Notes: generated from the sequence alone by a model not told the origin. 64,000 nucleotides of DNA from Pseudomonas sp. Irchel s3h17 (GCF_900187505.1 NZ_FYDL01000012.1:132345-196344), one strand, 5' to 3'. Shown: positions 32,386 to 41,232, numbered from the stretch's first letter. Numbers and translations: made by a program.

Positions 32386-33204
32386 ATGAGCAAGACTCGT
32401 ATTGCCTTTATTGGTGCCGGCAACATGGCCGCCAGCCTGATTGGCGGCCTGCGCGCCAAAGGTCTGGATGCCGCCCGGATCCGCGCCAGCGATCCCGGCG
32501 CCGAAACCCGTGCACGGGTGAACGCCGAGCACGGCATCGACGTATTTGCCGACAACGCTGATGCCATCCAGGGTGCTGACGTGGTGGTGCTGGCGGTCAA
32601 GCCCCAGGCCATGAAAGCCGTGTGTGAAGCCTTGCGCCCAAGCCTTGCGCCGAACCAGCTGGTGGTGTCGATTGCGGCCGGGATCACCTGCGCCAGCATG
32701 ACCCGCTGGCTCGGCGCCCAGCCGATCGTGCGATGCATGCCCAACACCCCGGCGCTGTTGCGTCAGGGCGTAAGCGGCTTGTACGCCACCGGCGAAGTGA
32801 GCGCCGAGCAACGCCAGCAAGCCGAAGAGCTGCTGTCGGCTGTCGGCATCGCCTTGTGGCTCGACGAAGAGCAGCAACTGGACGCTGTCACCGCCGTATC
32901 CGGCAGCGGCCCGGCGTATTTCTTCCTGCTGATCGAAGCCATGACCGCGGCCGGCGAGAAACTCGGCCTGCCACGGGAAACCGCCGCCCGACTGACCTTG
33001 CAGACCGCACTGGGCGCCGCCCACATGGCGGTTGCCAGTGACGTCGACGCCGCCGAACTGCGCCGTCGCGTGACTTCGCCTGCGGGCACCACGGAAGCGG
33101 CGATCAAGACCTTCCAGGCCGGCGGCTTCGAAGCCCTGGTCGAAAGCGCACTGGGTGCTGCGGCACACCGCTCGGCCGAGATGGCCGAACAACTGGGTCG
33201 CTAA
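32386..33204 (+). CDS. proC: Pyrroline-5-carboxylate reductase
   Basis: A 272-residue enzyme making proline from pyrroline-5-carboxylate with NAD(P)H. The nucleotide-binding start is RIAFIGAGNMAASLIGGL. The family signature VTAVSGSGPAYFFLLIEAM and the substrate region RRRVTSPAGTTEAAI are both present. It follows yggS by 34 bp and precedes yggT, probably in one transcript. Confidence 0.96.
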   Translation: MSKTRIAFIGAGNMAASLIGGLRAKGLDAARIRASDPGAETRARVNAEHGIDVFADNADAIQGADVVVLAVKPQAMKAVCEALRPSLAPNQLVVSIAAGITCASMTRWLGAQPIVRCMPNTPALLRQGVSGLYATGEVSAEQRQQAEELLSAVGIALWLDEEQQLDAVTAVSGSGPAYFFLLIEAMTAAGEKLGLPRETAARLTLQTALGAAHMAVASDVDAAELRRRVTSPAGTTEAAIKTFQAGGFEALVESALGAAAHRSAEMAEQLGR

Positions 33205-33228
33205 TCAGCTCTTACAAAGGAATCAATA

Positions 33229-33816
33229 ATGCTCGGACTCAATGATGCTGCCATTTTCGTAATTAAAACCTTGGGCAGCCTGTACCTGTTGATCGTGATG
33301 TTGCGCTTCATCCTGCAATTGGTTCGGGCGAATTTTTACAACCCGCTCTGCCAGTTCGCCGTGAAAGCCACTCAACCGCTGCTCAAGCCACTGCGCCGGG
33401 TAATCCCGAGCATGTTCGGGCTCGACATGTCGTCACTTGTTCTCGCGCTGATCGTGCAGATGGTGCTGATAGCGGTCATCCTGCTGCTCAAAGGCTTCCA
33501 GATCGACTGGCTGTTTTTGGTGCCTTGGGCACTGATCGCCATTTTCTCGCTGTTTTTGAACATTCTGTTCTACGCGATGATCATCAGTGTGATTCTGTCC
33601 TGGGTCGCCCCGGGGAGCCACAATCCTGGCGCAGAGCTGGTCGCGCAGATTACTGAACCGGTACTCGCCCCGTTCCGCCGTCTCGTGCCGAACCTGGGCG
33701 GCCTCGACATCTCGCCGATCTTCGCGTTTATCGTGATCCAGTTGCTGCAAAGCTGGCTGATCCCACGCCTTGCATACTATGCCCTCATGCCACAGGGGCT
33801 GCTCGGGCTGATCTGA
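33229..33816 (+). CDS. yggT: YggT-family inner-membrane protein
   Basis: A 195-residue protein with two YGGT repeats, each with a pair of transmembrane helices. The hydrophobic blocks LGSLYLLIVMLRFILQLVRA and FYAMIISVILSWVAPGSHN each precede a conserved cytoplasmic motif of the form P-ll-P-RR-iP. These are QPLLKPLRRVIPSMFGLDMS and EPVLAPFRRLVPNLGGLDIS. The function is poorly known; homologues affect osmotic tolerance and division. The gene overlaps yggU by one base. Confidence 0.93.
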   Translation: MLGLNDAAIFVIKTLGSLYLLIVMLRFILQLVRANFYNPLCQFAVKATQPLLKPLRRVIPSMFGLDMSSLVLALIVQMVLIAVILLLKGFQIDWLFLVPWALIAIFSLFLNILFYAMIISVILSWVAPGSHNPGAELVAQITEPVLAPFRRLVPNLGGLDISPIFAFIVIQLLQSWLIPRLAYYALMPQGLLGLI

Positions 33817-34109
33817 TGAGTTATTTTCGCTGGGACGGCGATGACCTGATCCTTGAGTGTCACTTGCAACCTGCGGCCCGTAGCGATGATTTCGCCGGGC
33901 TGCATGGTGATCGCCTGAAGATCCGCCTCACCGCCCCGCCGGTCGAAGGCAAGGCCAACGCCTACCTGATGGCCTTCCTGGCCAAGGCGTTTGGGGTATC
34001 CAAGAGCCAGGTCAGCTTGATCAGCGGGGAGCTGAACCGGCAGAAACGGGTGCGCATCCATGCCCCCAAAAAGCTGCCGGATTTACCGGGGCTGGTGCGC
34101 CCGACCTGA
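33816..34109 (+). CDS. yggU: DUF167 (YggU) family protein
   Basis: A 97-residue small basic protein. It starts MSYFRWDGDDLILECHLQPA and has the family motif LTAPPVEGKANAYLMAFLAK, then KSQVSLISGELNRQKRVRI. The ATG overlaps the TGA of yggT. Length fits the family, whose function is unknown. Confidence 0.93.
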   Translation: MSYFRWDGDDLILECHLQPAARSDDFAGLHGDRLKIRLTAPPVEGKANAYLMAFLAKAFGVSKSQVSLISGELNRQKRVRIHAPKKLPDLPGLVRPT

Positions 34110-34116
34110 CCTCAAT

Positions 34117-34246
34117 GTGGCGAGGGAGCTTGCTCCCGCTGGGTTGCGCAGCAGCCCTAAAAACTATCGCCGAGTTCATTCTGAATGACCGCATTAGCTT
34201 TGTTGGGGGCGCTTTGCACCCCAGCGGGAGCAAGCTCCCTCGCCAC
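34117..34246. repeat. REPIN of the GTGGCGAGGGAGC family
   Basis: Two inverted REP arms, beginning at 34117 and closing at 34246, with a 75-base interior. It lies between yggU and metX. The upstream extension of the metX reading frame is REPIN sequence. Confidence 0.9.
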
Positions 34247-34339
34247 AGGTACACCGAGAAAAAATCAGGCCCGGCCTTTGCTTGCCGCTGGCCACAGCGG
34301 TCTTTAGACTTACGCCTCATTTCAACGAGAGCAGGGTCG

Positions 34340-35479
34340 ATGCCAACTGCCTTTCCCGCCGATTCCGTTGGCCTGGTGACGCCCCAGGTGGCTCACTTCA
34401 GCGAGCCCCTGGCCCTTGCCTGCGGCCGCTCCTTGCCAGCCTATGACCTGATCTATGAAACCTACGGCACGCTGAACGCTACGGCGAACAACGCCGTGCT
34501 GATCTGTCACGCCCTGTCCGGCCATCATCACGCCGCGGGCTTCCACAGCCCTGACGACCGCAAGCCCGGTTGGTGGGACAGCTGCATAGGCCCCGGCAAG
34601 CCGATCGACACCAACAAGTTCTTCGTTGTCAGCCTGAACAACCTTGGCGGCTGCAACGGCTCCACCGGCCCGAGCAGCGTCAACCCGGACACCGGCAAGC
34701 CATTCGGTGCCGACTTCCCGGTGCTGACCGTGGAAGACTGGGTCCACAGCCAGGCGCGCCTGGCGGACCGCATCGGCATCACGCAATGGGCGGCCGTCAT
34801 CGGTGGCAGCCTGGGCGGCATGCAGGCGATGCAATGGAGCATCACCTACCCCGATCGCATCCGCCATTGCCTGGCGATTGCCTCGGCCCCCAAATTGTCG
34901 GCGCAAAACATCGCCTTCAACGAAGTGGCGCGCCAGGCGATCCTTACGGACCCCGAATTCCACGGTGGTTCCTTCCAGGAAGCCGGAGTGATCCCCAAGC
35001 GCGGCTTGATGCTGGCGCGGATGGTCGGGCATATCACCTACCTGTCCGACGACTCCATGGGCGAGAAATTCGGCCGTGGCCTCAAGAGTGAAAAGCTCAA
35101 CTACGACTTTCACAGTGTCGAGTTCCAGGTCGAAAGCTACCTGCGTTATCAGGGCGAAGAGTTCTCCGGGCGTTTCGACGCCAACACCTACCTGCTGATG
35201 ACCAAGGCGCTGGATTACTTCGATCCGGCGGCGAACTTCGACGATAACCTGGCGAAAACCTTCGCCGGGGCCAAGGCCAGCTTCTGCGTGATGTCCTTCA
35301 CCACCGACTGGCGCTTCTCCCCGGCCCGCTCGCGGGAACTGGTGGACGCTCTGATGGCCGCCAGGAAAGACGTTTGCTACCTGGAGATCGATGCTCCGCA
35401 AGGCCACGACGCCTTCCTGATTCCGATCCCGCGCTACTTGCAGGCGTTCAGTAACTACATGAACCGAATTACGGTGTGA
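34340..35479 (+). CDS. metX: Homoserine O-succinyltransferase (MetX family)
   Basis: A 379-residue alpha/beta hydrolase-fold acyltransferase, the first committed step of methionine synthesis. The nucleophile Ser is near residue 157 in AVIGGSLGGMQAMQW. The acid Asp is in VMSFTTDWRFSPARSREL and the His in DAPQGHDAFLIP. MetX proteins of pseudomonads use succinyl-CoA rather than acetyl-CoA; that is family knowledge, not visible here. I start at the ATG at 34340, which gives MPTAFPADSVGLVTPQ. MetW is encoded 7 bp downstream. Confidence 0.95.
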   Translation: MPTAFPADSVGLVTPQVAHFSEPLALACGRSLPAYDLIYETYGTLNATANNAVLICHALSGHHHAAGFHSPDDRKPGWWDSCIGPGKPIDTNKFFVVSLNNLGGCNGSTGPSSVNPDTGKPFGADFPVLTVEDWVHSQARLADRIGITQWAAVIGGSLGGMQAMQWSITYPDRIRHCLAIASAPKLSAQNIAFNEVARQAILTDPEFHGGSFQEAGVIPKRGLMLARMVGHITYLSDDSMGEKFGRGLKSEKLNYDFHSVEFQVESYLRYQGEEFSGRFDANTYLLMTKALDYFDPAANFDDNLAKTFAGAKASFCVMSFTTDWRFSPARSRELVDALMAARKDVCYLEIDAPQGHDAFLIPIPRYLQAFSNYMNRITV

Positions 35480-35486
35480 GAAAGCC

Positions 35487-36107
35487 ATGAGAGCTGATCT
35501 GGAAATCATCCAGGAATGGATCCCCGCCGGCAGCCGCGTGCTCGACCTCGGTTGCGGTGATGGCGAGCTGCTGACCTGGCTGCGCGACCACAAGCAAGTC
35601 ACCGGCTACGGCCTGGAAAACGACCCGGACAACATTGCCGAGTGCATCGCCAAGGGCATCAACGTCATCGAACAGGACCTGGACAAGGGCCTGGGCAACT
35701 TTGCCAGCAACAGTTTCGACATCGTGGTCATGACCCAGGCCCTGCAAGCCGTGCATTACCCGGACAAGATCCTCGACGAAATGCTGCGGGTCGGACGCCA
35801 GTGCATCATCACCTTTCCCAACTTCGGTCACTGGCGCTGCCGCTGGTATCTGGCGAGCAAGGGCCGGATGCCGGTTTCGGAGTTTTTGCCGTACACCTGG
35901 TACAACACGCCGAACATCCACTTCTGCACGTTCGAAGACTTTGAAGCGCTGTGTCGCGAACGGGAAGCCCGCGTCATCGATCGGCTTGCCGTCGATCAAC
36001 AACACCGCCACGGGTGGGCCAGTAAGCTATGGCCTAATCTATTAGGTGAGATTGGCATCTACCGCGTCAGCAGTCCTGGCCTGCAGGATCACCAGGTAGC
36101 GGTTTAA
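35487..36107 (+). CDS. metW: Methionine biosynthesis protein MetW
   Basis: A 206-residue protein with a class I SAM-dependent methyltransferase fold: GSRVLDLGCGDGELLTWL, then YGLENDPDNIAECIAKGINV and FDIVVMTQALQAVHYPDKIL. MetW is needed together with MetX for full homoserine acyltransferase function in several proteobacteria. It is translated from the same transcript as metX. Confidence 0.94.
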   Translation: MRADLEIIQEWIPAGSRVLDLGCGDGELLTWLRDHKQVTGYGLENDPDNIAECIAKGINVIEQDLDKGLGNFASNSFDIVVMTQALQAVHYPDKILDEMLRVGRQCIITFPNFGHWRCRWYLASKGRMPVSEFLPYTWYNTPNIHFCTFEDFEALCREREARVIDRLAVDQQHRHGWASKLWPNLLGEIGIYRVSSPGLQDHQVAV

Positions 36108-36132
36108 TCCGGACATTTCGAGGAGAACGATC

Positions 36133-36567
36133 ATGGGTCGTCTAGCTCTTTTTCTAGTTACAGCCTGCCTGAGCGTCAGCGCCATGGCAGCCGACGTCAT
36201 CAAAGGCGAGCGCCAGGAAACCTTCGGTGACGTGACGGTGCACTACAACACCTTCAACTCCACCTACCTGACACCCGACATCGCCAAAGGCGCCGAACTG
36301 ATCCGCAGCAAGAACCAGGGCGTGATCAACGTCTCGGTGATCAAGGACGGCAAGCCGATGCTCGCCAGCGTCACCGGCACCGTGAAAGACCTGACCAGCC
36401 AAAGCGTGACGCTGAACTTCAAGCAGATCACCGAACAAGGCGCGGTCTACTACATCGCGCAGTACCCGGTGGACCAGCAGGAAACCCGCACCTTCGATAT
36501 CAAGGTGCAGACCGGTGACAAAATCAACACTATCAATTTCAACCAAGAGCTCTTCCCTGGCCAATGA
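36133..36567 (+). CDS. DUF4426 secreted protein
   Basis: A 144-residue periplasmic protein with a signal peptide (MGRLALFLVTACLSVSAMA, cleaved before ADVIKGERQ). The mature part is rich in beta-strands: TVHYNTFNSTYLTPDIAKGA and VNVSVIKDGKPMLASVTGTV-like stretches. The function is unknown. It lies between metW and rdgB, and its stop overlaps the rdgB start by four bases. Confidence 0.88.
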   Translation: MGRLALFLVTACLSVSAMAADVIKGERQETFGDVTVHYNTFNSTYLTPDIAKGAELIRSKNQGVINVSVIKDGKPMLASVTGTVKDLTSQSVTLNFKQITEQGAVYYIAQYPVDQQETRTFDIKVQTGDKINTINFNQELFPGQ

Positions 36568-37160
36568 TCAACTTCACGCAACTCGTACTGGCCAGCCACA
36601 ACGCCGGCAAACTCAAGGAACTCCAGGCCATGCTCGGCGACTCGGTGCACCTGCGCTCGATCGGCGAATTCAGCAGCGTCGAACCTGAAGAGACCGGCCT
36701 GTCGTTCGTCGAGAATGCCATCCTCAAGGCCCGTAACGCGGCACGTATTTCCGGCTTGCCGGCGCTGGCCGACGATTCGGGGCTGGCGGTGGACTTTCTC
36801 GGCGGTGCGCCGGGCATCTACTCGGCGCGCTATGCCGACGGCCAGGGCGATGCGGCCAACAATGCCAAGCTGCTCGATGCGCTCAAGGACGTGCCTGAAG
36901 CCGAGCGCGGCGCGCAGTTCGTCTGTGTGCTGGCGCTGGTGCGTCACGCCGATGACCCGCTGCCGATTCTCTGCGAAGGCCTGTGGCACGGGCGCATCCT
37001 GACCCAGGCCAGCGGCGAACACGGTTTTGGCTACGACCCGCTGTTCTGGGTACCGGAGCGCGACTGCTCCAGCGCCGAACTGGGCCCGACCGAGAAGAAC
37101 CAGCTCAGCCACCGCGCCCGCGCAATGGAATTGCTGCGCCAACGCCTGAGCCTGAAATGA
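36564..37160 (+). CDS. rdgB: dITP/XTP pyrophosphatase RdgB
   Basis: A 198-residue Ham1/ITPase that removes non-canonical purine nucleotides. It begins NFTQLVLASHNAGKLKELQA and shows SFVENAILKARNAARISGLP, ADDSGLAVDFLGGAPGIYSA, and the C-terminal GFGYDPLFWVPE and SHRARAMELLRQ. All key family residues are present. The gene overlaps hemW by four bases (ATGA). Confidence 0.96.
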   Translation: MINFTQLVLASHNAGKLKELQAMLGDSVHLRSIGEFSSVEPEETGLSFVENAILKARNAARISGLPALADDSGLAVDFLGGAPGIYSARYADGQGDAANNAKLLDALKDVPEAERGAQFVCVLALVRHADDPLPILCEGLWHGRILTQASGEHGFGYDPLFWVPERDCSSAELGPTEKNQLSHRARAMELLRQRLSLK

Positions 37161-38362
37161 CCCACGACCCCACCGCGTCGCCGCTGATCTTCGGCGGCGC
37201 CGCCCCCTCGTCTCGGGCCGCGCTGCCAACACTGCCGCCCCTGGCGCTGTACATCCACATCCCGTGGTGCGTACGCAAATGCCCTTATTGCGACTTCAAC
37301 TCCCACACCGCAAGCGTAGTGCTGCCGGAAGAAGAGTATGTCGACGCCCTGCTGGCCGACCTCGACCAGGACCTGCATGCCGTCTATGGCCGCGAACTGA
37401 GCTCGATTTTCTTCGGTGGCGGCACGCCTAGCCTGTTCAGTGCCCAGGCGTTGGGCCGGTTGCTCAAAGGCGTGGAGCAACGCATCCCGTTCGCCAGCGA
37501 CATCGAAATCACTCTGGAGGCCAACCCGGGCACCTTCGAACAAGAGAAGTTCGTCGCCTATCGGGCGCTGGGCATCAATCGCTTGTCGATCGGTATCCAG
37601 AGTTTTCAGCAAGAGAAACTCAAGGCCCTGGGACGAATCCACAACGGCGATGAAGCGGTACGTGCCGCCGGCATGGCCCGTCAGGCCGGGTTCGACAACT
37701 TCAACCTGGACTTGATGCACGGCTTGCCCGACCAGTCCCTGGAGGACGCCCTGGGCGACCTGCGCCAGGCCATCGCCCTGAACCCGACCCACCTGTCCTG
37801 GTATCAGCTGACACTGGAGCCGAACACGGTGTTCTGGAACCAGCCGCCGACCCTGCCGGAAGACGACACCCTGTGGGACATTCAGGAGGCTGGCCAGGCG
37901 CTGTTGGCCGAACACGGTTATGCGCAGTACGAAGTCTCGGCCTACGCCCAACCCGGTCGCGCCGCGCGGCATAACCTCAACTACTGGAGTTTCGGCGACT
38001 TCATCGGTATTGGCGCCGGCGCCCACGGCAAGCTCAGCCATCCGGACGGGCGCATCGTGCGCACCTGGAAGACTCGCCTGCCCAAGGACTACCTCAACCC
38101 GGCCAAGAGCTTCCAGGCGGGCGAGAAAGCCCTGACCAATGACGAGTTGCCGTTCGAGTTCCTGATGAACGCCCTGCGCCTGACCGAGGGCGTGGAGGCG
38201 CGACTGTATCCGGAGCGCACCGGGCTGACCCTGGAAAGCCTTGCCGAAGGCCGGCGAGAGGCCGAACAAAGTGGCTTGTTGCAGGTCGAACCGTCACGTC
38301 TGGCGGCGACGATGCGCGGACAACTGTTCCTCAATGACTTGTTGCAGAACTTTCTGACATAA
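37157..38362 (+). CDS. hemW: HemW-like radical SAM protein (haem chaperone)
   Basis: A 401-residue radical SAM protein. The CX3CX2C cluster motif is WCVRKCPYCDFNSH. FFGGGTPSLFSAQALGRLL and LSIGIQSFQQEKLKALGR follow, and the C-terminal HemN-type domain includes NLNYWSFGDFIGIGAGAHGK. HemW proteins resemble coproporphyrinogen III dehydrogenase but act as haem chaperones and do not catalyse that step. The start at 37157 is chosen for its overlap with the rdgB stop. The N-terminal 30 residues before LALYIHIPWC are a Pseudomonas-type extension. Confidence 0.93.
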   Translation: MTHDPTASPLIFGGAAPSSRAALPTLPPLALYIHIPWCVRKCPYCDFNSHTASVVLPEEEYVDALLADLDQDLHAVYGRELSSIFFGGGTPSLFSAQALGRLLKGVEQRIPFASDIEITLEANPGTFEQEKFVAYRALGINRLSIGIQSFQQEKLKALGRIHNGDEAVRAAGMARQAGFDNFNLDLMHGLPDQSLEDALGDLRQAIALNPTHLSWYQLTLEPNTVFWNQPPTLPEDDTLWDIQEAGQALLAEHGYAQYEVSAYAQPGRAARHNLNYWSFGDFIGIGAGAHGKLSHPDGRIVRTWKTRLPKDYLNPAKSFQAGEKALTNDELPFEFLMNALRLTEGVEARLYPERTGLTLESLAEGRREAEQSGLLQVEPSRLAATMRGQLFLNDLLQNFLT

Positions 38363-38371
38363 GGAAATCGA

Positions 38372-38695
38372 ATGGATTTGGTACTCGACCTGCTCGCCAC
38401 CGTGTCTCGCTGGAGTCGCGGAAATCTGTCAGAAATCGCTCTGGCATTGGTGGGGTGTTTGCTGGTGCTGTTTGGCGCGGACTTCAAAGGCTGGGTCGAG
38501 CAACGCCTGGGCAACATCGCGGGCGCCTTGCGCGTGCCGATGATGGCCCTGCTGTGCGTGATCGGCAGCGGTGCGGCCCTGATCTACGCCACGCCCTTGA
38601 TCGTCAAGGGTTTGAGTCAATTCAACAACTACAGCCTGGCACCGGTATTGCTGGTGGTGCTGGTGTTGATTGGCGTGGTCGCTGACCGCCGCTGA
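38372..38695 (+). CDS. DUF3392 small membrane protein
   Basis: A 107-residue protein with three transmembrane helices: EIALALVGCLLVLFGA, MMALLCVIGSGAALIYA and LAPVLLVVLVLIGVVA. It starts 9 bp after hemW and is probably in the same transcript. The function is unknown. A REPIN lies between it and the convergent trmB gene. Confidence 0.88.
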   Translation: MDLVLDLLATVSRWSRGNLSEIALALVGCLLVLFGADFKGWVEQRLGNIAGALRVPMMALLCVIGSGAALIYATPLIVKGLSQFNNYSLAPVLLVVLVLIGVVADRR

Positions 38696-38719
38696 CCCTG
38701 CGCCCTATACAAATCCACT

Positions 38720-38817
38720 GTAGGAGCGAGCTTGCTCGCGATGATTGTTAACGAAAACGCGGGGCATCTGAAGCCCCGCGCTGCTTTGTAGTTTTTCGCG
38801 AGTAAGCTCGCTCCTAC
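38720..38817. repeat. REPIN of the GTAGGAGCGAGC family, overlapping the trmB end
   Basis: GTAGGAGCGAGCTTGCTCGC starts at 38720, and its inverted partner ends at 38817. The last four bases cover the trmB stop codon. Inside, CGCGGGGC (38758-38765) pairs with GCCCCGCG (38773-38780), a strong hairpin with a T-rich tract on the right that may act as a terminator for the hemW operon. Confidence 0.85.
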
Positions 38818-39539
38818 GACTGCTTCTCGAACTTCAAATCCCACACGCCATGCCCAAGACGTTCGCCACGGCGTTCGAACTTGGTGATCGGGCGCTCGGC
38901 CGGGCGCGGTACGCACTTGCCGTCTTCGGCCAGGTTGCGATACCCCGGCGCGACGCTCATCACTTCCAGCATGTACTCGGCGTACGGTTCCCAGTCAGTG
39001 GCCATGTGCAGCACACCGCCAACCTTCAACTTGCTGCGCACCAGCTCAGCGAACGACGCCTGAACGATACGACGCTTGTGGTGACGGCTCTTGTGCCACG
39101 GGTCCGGGAAAAACAGCATCAGGCGGTCCAGGCTGTTGTCGGCCACGCAACGGTTGAGCACTTCGATCGCATCGCAATCGTAGACCCGCAGGTTGGTCAG
39201 GCCTTGTGTCAGTACGCCATTGAGCAGCGCACCGACACCCGGACGGTGTACTTCAACGCCAATGAAGTCCTGGTCCGGCGAAGCCGCAGCCATTTCCAGC
39301 AGCGAATGGCCCATGCCGAAGCCGATTTCCAGCGAGCGCGGTGCCGAGCGACCGAACACCTGGTCAAAATCCACCGGCGCATCGGCCAGTGGCAGGACGA
39401 ACAGCGGCGTGCCCTGCTCCAGGCCTTTTTGCTGGCCTTCGGTCATGCGCCCGGCGCGCATCACGAAACTCTTGATACGGCGGTGTTGGCGCTCTTCGCC
39501 TTCTTCCGTCTGGATTGGCGTGTCGTTCGATTCAGTCAT
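38814..39539 (-). CDS. trmB: tRNA (guanine-46-N7)-methyltransferase
   Basis: A 241-residue methyltransferase for m7G46 of tRNA. SAM-binding residues are in LEIGFGMGHSLLEMAAASPD, and the TrmB signature is LMLFFPDPWHKSRHHKRRIV. The first 35 residues are acidic then basic. The ATG at 39539 is used; a TTG one codon upstream is in frame. Its TAG stop codon lies inside the REPIN at 38720. It is nine bases downstream of thiG, so it is probably the last gene of the thiS-thiG-trmB unit. Confidence 0.95.
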   Translation of the reverse strand: MTESNDTPIQTEEGEERQHRRIKSFVMRAGRMTEGQQKGLEQGTPLFVLPLADAPVDFDQVFGRSAPRSLEIGFGMGHSLLEMAAASPDQDFIGVEVHRPGVGALLNGVLTQGLTNLRVYDCDAIEVLNRCVADNSLDRLMLFFPDPWHKSRHHKRRIVQASFAELVRSKLKVGGVLHMATDWEPYAEYMLEVMSVAPGYRNLAEDGKCVPRPAERPITKFERRGERLGHGVWDLKFEKQS

Positions 39540-39548
39540 CAATGGCTC

Positions 39549-40343
39549 TTACTTGATCAGACCATCCAGCGGCGAGGAGGCGCTGGCATAGAGTTTTTTC
39601 GGCATACGCCCGGCGAGGTAGGCCAGGCGACCTGCCACAATGGCGTGTTTCATGGCTTGCGCCATCATGACCGGCTGCTGGGCGTGGGCAATGGCCGAGT
39701 TCATCAGCACGGCATCACAACCCAGTTCCATGGCGATGGTGGCGTCGGAAGCAGTACCGACACCAGCATCCACCAGCACCGGAATCTTGGCTTCTTCCAG
39801 GATGATCTGCAGGTTGTACGGGTTGCAGATCCCCAGACCGGAGCCGATCAGACCGGCCAGCGGCATCACCGCGATACAGCCGATTTCCGCCAATTGACGG
39901 GCGATGATCGGATCATCACTGGTGTAAACCATCACGTCGAAACCTTCCTTGACCAGCGTTTCGGCGGCCTTGAGGGTTTCGATCACGTTGGGAAACAGGG
40001 TTTTCTGGTCAGCCAGCACTTCCAGCTTCACCAGGTTATGGCCATCGAGCAGCTCACGGGCCAGGCGGCAGGTGCGCACGGCTTCGATGGCGTCGTAGCA
40101 ACCGGCGGTGTTCGGCAGGAAGGTGTAGCGATCCGGCGACAGCACTTCGAGCAGGTTCGGCTCGCCCTCGATCTGGCCAAGGTTGGTGCGGCGCACGGCG
40201 AAGGTGACGATCTCGGCACCCGAGGCTTCGATGGCCTGGCGGGTTTCTTCCATGTCACGGTACTTGCCGGTACCGACCAGCAAACGCGACTGGTAAGTAC
40301 GACCGGCCAGGACGAAAGGCTTGTCGCTGCGAACGATGCTCAT
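39549..40343 (-). CDS. thiG: Thiazole synthase ThiG
   Basis: A 264-residue TIM-barrel enzyme that forms the thiazole ring of thiamine. The Schiff-base Lys lies in HNLVKLEVLADQKTLFPN. Other landmarks are LLVGTGKYRDMEETRQAIEA near the start, AVMPLAGLIGSGLGICNP, and VLVDAGVGTASDATIAMELG for phosphate binding. It works with the sulfur carrier ThiS, encoded just upstream, but a 142-bp palindromic element separates the two genes here. Confidence 0.97.
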   Translation of the reverse strand: MSIVRSDKPFVLAGRTYQSRLLVGTGKYRDMEETRQAIEASGAEIVTFAVRRTNLGQIEGEPNLLEVLSPDRYTFLPNTAGCYDAIEAVRTCRLARELLDGHNLVKLEVLADQKTLFPNVIETLKAAETLVKEGFDVMVYTSDDPIIARQLAEIGCIAVMPLAGLIGSGLGICNPYNLQIILEEAKIPVLVDAGVGTASDATIAMELGCDAVLMNSAIAHAQQPVMMAQAMKHAIVAGRLAYLAGRMPKKLYASASSPLDGLIK

Positions 40344-40389
40344 GGGAAATCCTCTATAGGGGTGAGGTACTTGCAGAATTCCTTATAAA

Positions 40390-40531
40390 CCAAACGCTGT
40401 GAAAACGTCGCGAGCGAAGGAAAGACAAGGCAAAAACAGGCGAGGAAGCGGAGTTTACGGGTTGTAAATGAGCATTCCGAGCCTGTTTTTAACGCAGTAT
40501 TTCCGAGCGCAGCAGTTTTCACAGTGTTTGG
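40390..40531. mobile_element. MITE-like palindromic element between thiS and thiG
   Basis: The ends CCAAACGCTGTGAAAAC (40390-40406) and GTTTTCACAGTGTTTGG (40515-40531) are inverted repeats with 16 of 17 matches. Inside, CAAAAACAGGC pairs with GCCTGTTTTT, so the whole 142 bp can fold into a long interrupted hairpin. No coding potential is seen. It looks like a non-autonomous repeat and resembles short palindromic repeats I recall from P. fluorescens genomes. It lies inside the thiS-thiG transcript. Confidence 0.65.
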
Positions 40532-40534
40532 CGG

Positions 40535-40735
40535 CTAGCCGCCGCCGATGGCGTGCACCACTTCGACGTTGTCGCCGTCGTTCAACGCGGTGTCTGCATG
40601 CTGACTGCGCGGGACGATATCCAGGTTGAGTTCGACCGCCACCCGGCGTCCGGTCAGGTCCAGACGGGTCAGCAGGGCCGCAACGGTTTCACCGTCGGGC
40701 AGTTCAAGGGATTCGCCGTTCAACTGAATGCGCAT
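40535..40735 (-). CDS. thiS: Sulfur carrier protein ThiS
   Basis: A 66-residue ubiquitin-fold sulfur carrier, ending in the required Gly-Gly (VVHAIGGG). It begins MRIQLNGESLELPDGETVAA. The C-terminal glycine is adenylated and thiocarboxylated to donate sulfur to ThiG. An in-frame ATG further upstream (40753) exists, but 66 residues is the family length. Neither start has a strong ribosome-binding site. Confidence 0.93.
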   Translation of the reverse strand: MRIQLNGESLELPDGETVAALLTRLDLTGRRVAVELNLDIVPRSQHADTALNDGDNVEVVHAIGGG

Positions 40736-40825
40736 GCCGGATGCCGCCATCATTTTTAGGGGCCAGCATTCTAGCCCGATCAGTCAGGCCGACCCAAGCC
40801 ATTCGTCTTGAAATGGACCCGCAAG

Positions 40826-41197
40826 TCAGCCCAGGCGCCAGGCGGCAAGCCCCAGGCAAACCCAGCCAGCCAGGAAGGCCAGGCCGCCGAAGGGCGTGAC
40901 GATGCCCAGCTTGCCGACACCCGTAAGCGTCAGCAGGTACAGGCTGCCGGAAAACAACAGGATTCCGAGGGCAAACGAGACGCCCGCCCACGTGATCAAC
41001 CGTCCGGGAATCTGCGTGGCCAGCAGTGCGACACCCAGCAACGCCAGGGTGTGTACCAGTTGGTAGGTGACGCCGGTATGAAAGATCGCCAGGTACTCGC
41101 TGCTCAGGCGGCCCTTGAGGCCATGGGCGGCAAATGCGCCCAGGGCGACGCCGGTAAAACCGAAGAAAGCGGCCAGCATCAAAAAGCCACGCAGCAT
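40826..41197 (-). CDS. DUF423 family membrane protein
   Basis: A 123-residue protein with four transmembrane helices. It starts MLRGFLMLAAFFGFTGVALG and has the conserved AFAAHGLKG loop and HTGVTYQLVHTLALLGVALL, then GSLYLLTLTGV and the final FLAGWVCLGLAAWR. These are family marks of DUF423 (E. coli YgdD type). The function is unknown. It is divergent from mtgA. Confidence 0.92.
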   Translation of the reverse strand: MLRGFLMLAAFFGFTGVALGAFAAHGLKGRLSSEYLAIFHTGVTYQLVHTLALLGVALLATQIPGRLITWAGVSFALGILLFSGSLYLLTLTGVGKLGIVTPFGGLAFLAGWVCLGLAAWRLG

Positions 41198-41232
41198 GAG
41201 GAACTCCAGTCAGATTCATTGGGCAGGGTCTG

